From NCBI RefSeq assembly GCF_021083645.1, contig NZ_JAJNRQ010000001.1:186001-250000 (forward strand): a stretch of 64,000 bases of DNA, in the 5' to 3' direction. This stretch comes from Schaalia sp. lx-260. Its GTDB lineage: Bacteria; Actinomycetota; Actinomycetes; Actinomycetales; Actinomycetaceae. Below the pieces are notes generated by a model. It was not told the DNA's origin. It did not search any database and saw only the letters and a program-made list of their open reading frames with translations. Within the stretch, counting starts at the first letter, position 1. Every line of letters starts with the position of its first letter. This document shows, piece by piece, positions 37,963-44,930 of this stretch. Both the position numbers and the translations under genes were made by a program.

Positions 37963-39414
37963 GTGAGCACTAAGCAAAAGAACGCTCAATCCCAGAGCAA
38001 AGCGCCTGTCAATTCGATTGACAAGTTTTTCCACGTCTCCGAACGTGGCTCCACCATTGCACAAGAAATCCGCGGCGGTTTCGTCACTTTCTTTGCAATG
38101 GCGTACATATTGGTCGTTAATCCTCTGATCTTGTCGATTGCTTTACCAGAAGGTTCAGCCTTTGGAACGCAAGATATCGCTGCCGGCACCGCTCTCGTTG
38201 CCGGCATTGTTACTATCCTCATGGGTGTTGTCGCAAACTTCCCGATGGCTTTAGCGGCAGGCATGGGCCTGAACGCAATGGTCGCTTTCACCCTTGTTCT
38301 TGGTTCAGGTCTGACCTACCAGGAAGCTATGGGTCTGATTGTGTGGGAAGGTATCCTCATCACCCTCCTTGTGTTAACTGGTTTCCGTGAAGCAGTTTTT
38401 CGCGCAGTTCCATTGCAGCTTAAAACCGCTATTTCTGTAGGTATCGGCCTCTTTATTGCATTCGTCGGCCTCATCAATGCAGGCATTATTCGTCCGGGCG
38501 GAACACCTGTTCAGCTTGGTGTGAATGGGTCGCTAGCTGGCTGGCCAGCAGTCGTCTTTGTTATCGGCCTGCTGCTGACAATTGTTCTGTACATCCGCAA
38601 AGTCAAGGGCGCAATCCTGATCGGTATGCTGTCCTCAACAGTATTAGCGATTGTCTTACAACTACTTTTGCACTTAGGGCAAAAGACTAAGGAAAACCCG
38701 ACTGGTTGGGGTCAAACAATCCCTGAAATCACGGGTTCCCCTGTTGCTGTTCCTCAATTTGGAACGCTTGTGCAGGTTGACATGTTTGGGGCTTTCACAA
38801 AGATCGGCCCGCTCGCGGTTGTTCTGCTGATTTTCTCTCTCATGCTTGCTGACTTCTTTGACACGATGGGCACAATGGTTGCTATCGGCTCTGAAGCACA
38901 CTTGATTGATAAGGAAGGTAATCCTCCGCGTTCCAAGCACATCCTGTTCATTGACTCTATTGCTGCAATCCTTGGCGGTGTCGGCGGCGTGTCCTCTAAC
39001 ACCTCTTACATTGAGTCATCAGCAGGTGTCGGTGAAGGCGCGCGTACAGGTCTGGCTTCGGTTGTCACAGGTGTTTTATTCCTCCTGTCTACTTTCCTGT
39101 CGCCACTGGTTGAACTGGTTCCTACAGAGGCCGCCTCAACTGCACTGGTTTTCGTCGGATTCCTCATGATGACTCAGGTCCTTGATATTGAGTGGACAAA
39201 GCCTGAAATCGCAATCCCTGCGTTCCTCACGATTGCTTTCATGCCTTTCGCTTACTCGATCACGGTTGGCATCGGTATTGGTTTCATTACCTACTGCGTC
39301 ATCCAGGTTGCTCAAGGGCACTTAAAGAAAGTCCACCCGCTTATGTGGGTTGCTTCGCTGTTGTTCATCTTCTACTTCGTGCTTGGACCTATCCAACACG
39401 CTCTGCTTGGCTGA
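37963..39414 (+). CDS. NCS2-family purine permease (AzgA/PbuG-like)
   Basis: A 483-residue transporter with about 12-14 membrane segments. Marks of the AzgA/PbuG (guanine/hypoxanthine/adenine) branch: TIAQEIRGGFVTFFAMAYILVVNP, NFPMALAAGMGLNAMVAFTLVLG, ADFFDTMGTMVAIGSEAHL, and GGVGGVSSNTSYIESSAGVGEGARTGLASVVTGVLFL. It imports purine bases with protons. The start is GTG at 37963 with no clear ribosome binding site. The gap to the DUF3027 gene is 87 bases; I see no purine riboswitch core there. Confidence 0.93.
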   Translation: MSTKQKNAQSQSKAPVNSIDKFFHVSERGSTIAQEIRGGFVTFFAMAYILVVNPLILSIALPEGSAFGTQDIAAGTALVAGIVTILMGVVANFPMALAAGMGLNAMVAFTLVLGSGLTYQEAMGLIVWEGILITLLVLTGFREAVFRAVPLQLKTAISVGIGLFIAFVGLINAGIIRPGGTPVQLGVNGSLAGWPAVVFVIGLLLTIVLYIRKVKGAILIGMLSSTVLAIVLQLLLHLGQKTKENPTGWGQTIPEITGSPVAVPQFGTLVQVDMFGAFTKIGPLAVVLLIFSLMLADFFDTMGTMVAIGSEAHLIDKEGNPPRSKHILFIDSIAAILGGVGGVSSNTSYIESSAGVGEGARTGLASVVTGVLFLLSTFLSPLVELVPTEAASTALVFVGFLMMTQVLDIEWTKPEIAIPAFLTIAFMPFAYSITVGIGIGFITYCVIQVAQGHLKKVHPLMWVASLLFIFYFVLGPIQHALLG

Positions 39415-39431
39415 TGAACTAAACGTTATAT

Positions 39432-39468
39432 GTATGCCCCTTGTGACCAAATGGCGCAAGGGGCGTAC
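39432..39468 (+). terminator. Terminator after the purine permease
   Basis: GTATGCCCCTTG pairs with CAAGGGGCGTAC (one wobble), then TTCTTAT. Confidence 0.75.
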
Positions 39469-39797
39469 TTCTTATATTGGCGACTAAATCATGCTATTTC
39501 TTGGACATGGCGAACTGTCTGATTGCGAGATAAAACATTCAGGAAAGACACTGTGAATCATACTTCTGCTTCCCTTATCGTCGCCTTTCATCGGGTGGAT
39601 AGGTGAAACTTTCGCTGCTCGCTGGTCGTTACTCGTAGGGGTGTGAGCCTCTTTTACGGTGCCTGTCGTGGCAGCCTTGTAGGGAATGAAAAAACGAGGA
39701 CCTAGCCCGCACTGACAACACAAGTAACACTGTATTTCCCACAGTGTTATTGCCTGCGATCAGGCAATAAATGAATATTGCTGGGGCAGTAGTGGAG
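39469..39797. other. Convergent intergenic region
   Basis: About 330 bases between convergent genes. Two linked hairpins near its right end (39726-39748, stem AACACTGT; 39747-39770, stem TTATTGCCTG) probably terminate serC. A 79-codon minus-strand frame at 39484-39723 has no recognisable features and is not annotated. Confidence 0.5.
39726..39770 (-). terminator. Tandem hairpins after serC
   Basis: AACACTGT/ACAGTGTT and TTATTGCCTG/CAGGCAATAA share two bases and could be alternative folds. Reading on the minus strand they follow the serC stop by about 30 bases. Confidence 0.6.
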
Positions 39798-40946
39798 CTA
39801 CATGCCTTCGATGATGTACGTTATACAGGCAACTAAGGCTTCCACATCAGCAACAGAAGTTGAAGGGAAAGTCGCAATACGTAGTTGATTTCGACCCAGA
39901 CTGCGGTAAGGCTCAACATCAACAACACCATTGTCCCGCAGGATACGCGCGATATGGCCTGCGGATAGGGAATCGTTAAAATCTAAGGTTACGACGACAG
40001 GGGAACGCCATTCTTCCTTTTGTACAAAGGGGGTAATAAGGTCTTCTGAATTTTCTGCCCAGTTATACAACACCTGGGAAGCGGCACGACTGCGTTTTTC
40101 CATTGCTTCGAGGCCGCCTTCTGCAAGCATCCATTGAATTTGTTGATCCAACATAATCAACGTAGCTAAAGCAGGGGTATTGAGTGTCTGGTCTTTGACA
40201 GAATTATTGATAGCCAACGATAAATCTAAAAACTGAGGCATCCAACGGTCGCTAGCAGCATGTAATTCATGCGCTCGCTTTTGCGCTGCGGGGCTCAGCA
40301 ATGCAATCCACAAGCCCCCGTCCGAAGCAAAACATTTTTGAGGGGCAAAATAGTAGGCATCACAGAGAGTAACATCAACATTGATGCCTCCGGCAATCGA
40401 GGTGGCATCAACGAGGAGGAGCTGCTCGTTATTACCTATCCGACGTATTGGTGAAAGAGCGCCTGTTGATGTTTCATGATGTGGGTGCGCGAAAACATCA
40501 GGTGCTACAAAATCAGCGTGGAGGCCCGCGGGGGAATCAGATTTCTCATGCCCGCTGAGTAAGGCAACGTGGCCTGCTGGCGCCTCGACAATAATGGAGG
40601 GGTCCAGATGAGGGGCAGCCTGAGTTTCAGCAGCAAATTTTGACCCAAATTCACCGAAAACACCGTGGCATGCTTGCTGTTGAACCAAGGAAGTAGTGGC
40701 GATAGCCCAAAAAGCGGTTGCCCCACCGTTGCCAAGGACAACTTCCCACCCATCAGGCAGCGCATAGAGTTCACGGATACCTGCCCGCACAGAAGCAACG
40801 AGGTTTTTCACCGGGGCTTGACGGTGGGAAGTCCCCATTAGACCTGAATCATTAATGGCCTGAATATGCTGTGGAAAAATACGTGAAGGGCCGCACCCAA
40901 AGCGCCCATCGGATGGAAGAATATCGGCAGGAAGCGTCACAGTCAT
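39798..40946 (-). CDS. serC: Phosphoserine aminotransferase
   Basis: A 382-residue PLP enzyme that converts 3-phosphohydroxypyruvate and glutamate to phosphoserine. Marks of the actinobacterial SerC branch: RFGCGPSRIFPQHIQ, GTSHRQAPVKNLVASVRAGIRELYALPDGWEVVLGNGGATAFW, LLVDATSIAGGINVDVTLCDAYYFAPQKCFASDGGLWIALLSP (PLP lysine in PQKCF), and the C-terminal RSLGRNQLRIATFPSTSVADVEAL. The start at 40946 lacks a good ribosome binding site. It is divergent from the ideR-type gene. Confidence 0.95.
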   Translation of the reverse strand: MTVTLPADILPSDGRFGCGPSRIFPQHIQAINDSGLMGTSHRQAPVKNLVASVRAGIRELYALPDGWEVVLGNGGATAFWAIATTSLVQQQACHGVFGEFGSKFAAETQAAPHLDPSIIVEAPAGHVALLSGHEKSDSPAGLHADFVAPDVFAHPHHETSTGALSPIRRIGNNEQLLLVDATSIAGGINVDVTLCDAYYFAPQKCFASDGGLWIALLSPAAQKRAHELHAASDRWMPQFLDLSLAINNSVKDQTLNTPALATLIMLDQQIQWMLAEGGLEAMEKRSRAASQVLYNWAENSEDLITPFVQKEEWRSPVVVTLDFNDSLSAGHIARILRDNGVVDVEPYRSLGRNQLRIATFPSTSVADVEALVACITYIIEGM

Positions 40947-41170
40947 GTATCTGACTGTATCGCGCAGAGGCTGAGAAAGAATTGCGTGACACGGAGTGAT
41001 CGGATTTCCGTGTGCGGCTTTACTGTGCTTTTCGTAAATGAAATAACGAAAAGTCTTGATATTTCAATGAAAATACGTATTTTAAGAAAATGGAGATGTG
41101 ATAACTGACGAAGGGCTTTATTCTGTGCATAAACCTGATACAGCTGAAATGAGCGAAAAGGAGCCTTCTC

Positions 41171-41857
41171 GTGCCCGATCTCATTGACACTACAGAAATG
41201 TATCTGAAAACCATTTTAGAAATGGAAGAAGATGGTGTTACGCCTTTACGTGCGCGTATCGTTGATCGCTTAGGCCATTCAGGGCCAACCGTGTCGCAAA
41301 CTGTTGCCCGAATGGAACGTGATGGTTTGTTGCATGTGTTAGGGGATAGGCGTTTAGAACTGACGGAGCAGGGACGTGCTCGTGCTGTCAGCGTTTTACG
41401 TAAACATCGTTTGGCTGAGCGTCTTTTATCTGACTTTATTGGTTTAGATTGGACCGAAGTTCATGATGAGGCATGTCGTTGGGAGCATGTCATGTCAGAG
41501 CACGTGGAACAGCGTTTACATACTTTGTTGAACTCGCCGACATCTGACCCGTACGGTAATCCGATTGATGGGGAGTCGCACCCGGCAGAAGGTTTATCTG
41601 TTGAACTGGCTGTGAGGGCATCGGTACCTACACGTGGGCGAGTTGTACGCATTGGTGAGCCTATACAAGCGGAGCGTTCTATTCTTCAGGCTTTTGACGC
41701 GGCGGGAATTCGTCCAGGAAGCTGGGTAGAAGTTGAATCGGCTTCTGCTGATGAGGTGCTGGTCCGTAACTGTGAAGATGCGGATACTTTGGGTGAAAAA
41801 GCGGTGGTGTGTATTCCATTGGTCCTGAGTCCACATATGTTTATTGCCGTTGAGTGA
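41171..41857 (+). CDS. IdeR/DtxR-family metal-dependent repressor
   Basis: A 228-residue regulator with the three DtxR domains. The winged helix is LIDTTEMYLKTILEMEEDGVTPLRARIVDRLGHSGPTVSQTVARMERDGLL. The metal-binding and dimer domain is RLLSDFIGLDWTEVHDEACRWEHVMSEHVEQRL (Cys, His, Glu ligands of site 2), followed by NSPTSDPYGNPI. An SH3-like tail closes it. The length and TVSQTV helix fit the iron branch (IdeR) better than the manganese branch, but this is not certain. The start is GTG with AAGGAG 7 bases upstream. Confidence 0.92.
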   Translation: MPDLIDTTEMYLKTILEMEEDGVTPLRARIVDRLGHSGPTVSQTVARMERDGLLHVLGDRRLELTEQGRARAVSVLRKHRLAERLLSDFIGLDWTEVHDEACRWEHVMSEHVEQRLHTLLNSPTSDPYGNPIDGESHPAEGLSVELAVRASVPTRGRVVRIGEPIQAERSILQAFDAAGIRPGSWVEVESASADEVLVRNCEDADTLGEKAVVCIPLVLSPHMFIAVE

Positions 41858-41936
41858 GTGTTACGTAACATTACCGTTATAAAGATGTGACATTTACTGC
41901 TGCTGTCGCTACTATGTGTAGTAGTTCATTTGAACA

Positions 41937-42092
41937 GGCTTGTTTCCGGGTTACCGAAGTTGGACTACTGGAGAACAAGAAAATAAAAGTCCAACACGGG
42001 GGAACCACTGCGACCATTAGGTCTTGGGGTGAAGTTTGGGAAACCGAACCGGGCTCTCCTGCCCGAATCCGACAGCTTACCTCGTAGGGTGA
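41937..42092 (+). ncRNA. c-di-AMP (ydaO/yuaA-type) riboswitch
   Basis: The leader of the NlpC/P60 gene carries the conserved core of this riboswitch: CCGGGTTACCG near the 5' end, a TTGGACT/AGTCCAA stem, GGGGGAACCAC, GGGGTGAAG, and the 3' signature CCGAATCCGACAGCTTACCTCGTAGG. In actinobacteria this class commonly precedes secreted NlpC/P60 or resuscitation-factor genes and turns expression off when c-di-AMP is high. Boundaries are approximate; no covariance search could be run. Confidence 0.88.
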
Positions 42093-42107
42093 AAAAGGAG
42101 AAAACAT

Positions 42108-42863
42108 TTGACACAGCCTAAGTATCAGGCGCGACACCGCAAGGTTCGTCGTCCAGTGATGCCTATTGAAGTGCTCACTGACACTGTTACTTCATTGAAT
42201 CTGTCCTCATCACGATCAACTGCTGTTGCTTCTGTGACAGGTCTTGCTTTGACTGCCGTTGTAGGTGGGGCCGCCAATGCTGCGCCTGCTCAACAGGTAG
42301 GAGAGGCCGCTGTTAATCCTGCAACGGTGACGGCAACGCATGCGCCGGCAACGGTTGCTGTTCCTGATATCGCATGGACTGCTGCTGATGAGGTTTCTGC
42401 TTCTGCTGAAGCACCTACTGTGCAAGCCCCTGAAACTACGGCAGAACAATCTGTCGAAGCTGCTTCACGTGATTCTGTGCGCGCTGATGTGGCGCAGCAA
42501 GCTGCCACGGCACGAGCCGTAGCCGCAAATGCCGCAGGAGGCGATATCGTATCAATCGCCATGTCCTTGGTGGGAAGCCCGTATGTTTACGGCGGGAACA
42601 GCCCAGCTGGTTTTGACTGCTCAGGTTTCACACAGTATGTGTACGGTCTGGCGGGCATCGGTATTCCGCGTACTTCAGGTGCGCAGGGTGCTGCAGGAAC
42701 CAAGGTGTCCTATGCGGAAGCTAAGCCAGGTGATTTGGTATGGCATGCATATGGTCATGTTGGTATTTATGCTGGTAATGGCATGGTGATCGAGGCAACT
42801 GTTCCGGGTACAACCGTGACGCTTCAACCGATATGGGGATATGACAGTTTCGTTCGTTACTGA
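42108..42863 (+). CDS. Secreted NlpC/P60 peptidoglycan endopeptidase
   Basis: A 251-residue protein. The N-terminus is basic, followed by a hydrophobic export segment (AVASVTGLALTAVVGGAANAAPA), an Ala/Thr/Glu-rich linker to residue ~145, and the NlpC/P60 domain: IVSIAMSLVGSPYVYGGNSPAGFDCSGFTQYVY (catalytic Cys), GDLVWHAYGHVGIYAGNGMVIEA (catalytic His). It likely cleaves peptide stems of peptidoglycan outside the cell. The start is TTG at 42108, set by AAGGAG 8 bases upstream; the rare start and the c-di-AMP riboswitch together imply tightly limited output. Confidence 0.92.
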   Translation: MTQPKYQARHRKVRRPVMPIEVLTDTVTSLNLSSSRSTAVASVTGLALTAVVGGAANAAPAQQVGEAAVNPATVTATHAPATVAVPDIAWTAADEVSASAEAPTVQAPETTAEQSVEAASRDSVRADVAQQAATARAVAANAAGGDIVSIAMSLVGSPYVYGGNSPAGFDCSGFTQYVYGLAGIGIPRTSGAQGAAGTKVSYAEAKPGDLVWHAYGHVGIYAGNGMVIEATVPGTTVTLQPIWGYDSFVRY

Positions 42864-42884
42864 TGTGTCTTTCACTATTCTTTG

Positions 42885-42921
42885 CAAGGGGCTGGCCGTT
42901 GAGGTCAGTCCCTTGATTTTT
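42885..42921 (+). terminator. Terminator after the NlpC/P60 gene
   Basis: CAAGGGGCTGGCC (42885-42897) pairs with GGTCAGTCCCTTG (42903-42915), with wobbles, followed by ATTTTT. Confidence 0.85.
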
Positions 42922-43068
42922 GTCTGGATTTTTCTCTGGCTTATGCCGGTAATGTGGGCAAGCGCAGGAGGGTATTCATTTTTAACTGAAGCATTGGCAG
43001 TGCTGTTCTTGAGAGATTTTCAGAAAGATCAGGCACAATAGAATGACTTAGATCACAAGGAGGAGTTT

Positions 43069-44001
43069 ATGGCTACTACGGAAGTCGTCCTTGTCGGTGT
43101 TGATGGCTCGAAGGAGAGCCTTGATGCTGCATCGTGGGCAACGGCTCGTGCTTTACGTACAGGAGCTCGGATTCACTTGATGTGCACATACGCTGTTGCT
43201 TCGTATTCTGCTGCGGCACTTGATGCTGGTTATACGGTTATTGATGATGATGCTCTGAGGCGTGGTGCGCAGCAGGTTGTTGATGAGGCAATGGAATATG
43301 TTCGTGAACGTGGTGCTCAGCATGTGTCCTCCTCGGTAGAAGCGGGTGATCCTGCAGGTATTTTGGTGGAAATGTCCCGTGAAGTGGACTTGATTGTTGT
43401 GGGTTCGCGTGGTCGGGGTGGTTTTGCTGACCGCTTATTAGGTACAGTGTCTGCTTCTTTACCTGCTCATGCGCACTGTCCAGTAGTTGTTGTTCCACGG
43501 CATACTTCCGGAAAGAAATTCACACCGATTGAACGAATAGTTGTTGGTGTTGATGGTTCGGAGGCTGTTTCTGTTGCTTTGAAACATTCGGTTGCTGAGG
43601 CTGCTGTATGGGATGCGCGTTTGACAGCGGTTTCTGCGGTGCCTCTGGCTTCAGGGGGCACGATGATGTCATGGCTGCCGACGGCAGTTGATCGGCGTGC
43701 TCTTTTGGATGATATTCGTCAAAGCCTATCGCAGGCAGTGGATGCAGCGTGTGACGGTAAAGATATGAAGGTTGCGCGCCATGTGTTAGATGGTTCCCCA
43801 GCTTCGCTACTCATCGAATTTTCAACAGCAGTTGATTTGATTGTGGTGGGTACGCGTGGTCGGGGTGGTTTTGCTGGAGTCCTCCTTGGCTCAACTTCGC
43901 AAACAGTGCTTCATCATTCGACTTGCCCAGTCATGATTGTTCCTTCTCGTATGAAGAATCATGAACCTGTTCATCCAGGGACAGTGTGGGAACGCCGATA
44001 G
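43069..44001 (+). CDS. Universal stress protein, tandem UspA domains
   Basis: A 310-residue protein made of two UspA domains. Each begins with a VVLVGVDGSKESLDAA / IVVGVDGSEAVSVA motif and ends with the ATP-binding loop (VDLIVVGSRGRGGFADRLLGTVSASLPAHAHCPVVVV at ~100-140; VDLIVVGTRGRGGFAGVLLGSTSQTVLHHSTCPVMIV at ~255-295). Both loops keep G-x2-G-x9-G(S/T), so both domains probably bind ATP. GGAGG lies 5 bases before the ATG. Tandem forms like this are common in actinobacteria. The client or process is unknown. Confidence 0.93.
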   Translation: MATTEVVLVGVDGSKESLDAASWATARALRTGARIHLMCTYAVASYSAAALDAGYTVIDDDALRRGAQQVVDEAMEYVRERGAQHVSSSVEAGDPAGILVEMSREVDLIVVGSRGRGGFADRLLGTVSASLPAHAHCPVVVVPRHTSGKKFTPIERIVVGVDGSEAVSVALKHSVAEAAVWDARLTAVSAVPLASGGTMMSWLPTAVDRRALLDDIRQSLSQAVDAACDGKDMKVARHVLDGSPASLLIEFSTAVDLIVVGTRGRGGFAGVLLGSTSQTVLHHSTCPVMIVPSRMKNHEPVHPGTVWERR

Positions 44002-44263
44002 ATACTTTGTTCTGTTGATGGGGACTGCACATTCCCTTGCATGTGGATATGGAAACGTTGCGGGGGAGTGTGTAGTTTTCTGTTTGTGGTTTTGGCGTGT
44101 GTTTCAGGTGCTTTGACGATGAGCTGCTGCGTGGATGTGAGTATTGCACGGTGGCAAAGCGACTGAGGTATTTTGCTTGCGGCGCATGGAAGGGCAAGGA
44201 AAGAAAACTTTCTGAGGATGCTAAAATAGCTGAGTAATTTCTTCTGCGTAAGGAAATTGCAAG

Positions 44264-44336
44264 GCCCTCGTAGCTCAGGGGATAGAGCACCGCTCTCCTA
44301 AAGCGGGTGTCGGACGTTCGAATCGTCTCGGGGGCA
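44264..44336 (+). tRNA. tRNA-Arg (anticodon CCT)
   Basis: A complete 73-base cloverleaf: acceptor GCCCTCG/CGGGGGC (one G-T pair), D arm AGCTCAGGGGATAGAGCA, anticodon stem CCGCT/AGCGG with loop CTCCTAA (anticodon CCT, reading AGG), and T arm GGACG-TTCGAAT-CGTCT. The 3' CCA is not encoded. Confidence 0.96.
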
Positions 44337-44342
44337 CAAACT

Positions 44343-44380
44343 CCCAGTATTTCAATGTTTTACAATGTTGAAGTGCTGGG
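44343..44380 (+). terminator. Terminator after tRNA-Arg
   Basis: CCCAGTATTTCAA pairs with TTGAAGTGCTGGG (wobbles), then ATTATATTT. Confidence 0.75.
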
Positions 44381-44930
44381 ATTATATTTGCTAACAATCA
44401 AAAGTGTGCTCAGGAACTGAAGGCTCGTCCCTAGTAAGCCCTTGCGTTGCCTTTTGTATGGTTAGAACTGTGGTGCACGGGATGCAACTTATCTTTATTT
44501 GTGCAAGTGAACCGTCAGACTGCCCTCGTGAATAAGTTGAGTTTGCTGAGCGCAGTGAGTGCAATGAAGTTTTCGATCTGGGCAGGCGCTCGCAGCGCTG
44601 AATGACTTCTGTTTCATGCGCATGTTGTTTACCTAAGATATGAGGAAACATGATGTTGAATATTTGGTATGCGAACCCTCAAGGCCTTTACCCTTTACGA
44701 GGGGCAGCTCCCCCAAAATAAAAGTATAAATAATCTGTATTATGTATAAATAAGCATGCTATTTGATAGTTATTCCTTGTAAAGAAACAGAAATTATGTA
44801 TCACGTGTAAAAATTTTGTGTATATATGCGTATCTTATTGTAAGACATTCAATGCGTTATTCTTCAAGAATTATTAAAGTTGTCTTGTTCGATCAACCAT
44901 GCTCTAAGTTTCTACTTAAAGAAGGTGTAT
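44381..44930. other. AT-rich intergenic region before the surface hydrolase
   Basis: 550 bases without a gene I can support. Positions 44715-44880 are strongly AT-rich and presumably hold the promoter of the hydrolase gene. The position next to a tRNA would suit an integration scar, but no repeat of the tRNA 3' end or integrase fragment is visible. Confidence 0.45.

Noticed and set aside
39484-39723. 79-codon minus-strand frame between the purine permease and serC
   Set aside because: No ribosome binding site, no domain or membrane pattern, and unusual composition; it sits in a convergent terminator region.
43931-44290. 119-codon minus-strand frame
   Set aside because: It overlaps the end of the universal stress protein gene and the tRNA-Arg gene, and shows no family features.
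44391-44651. 86-codon minus-strand frame downstream of the tRNA, considered as an integrase or element remnant
   Set aside because: No integrase motif, no duplicated tRNA end and no flanking repeats were found.
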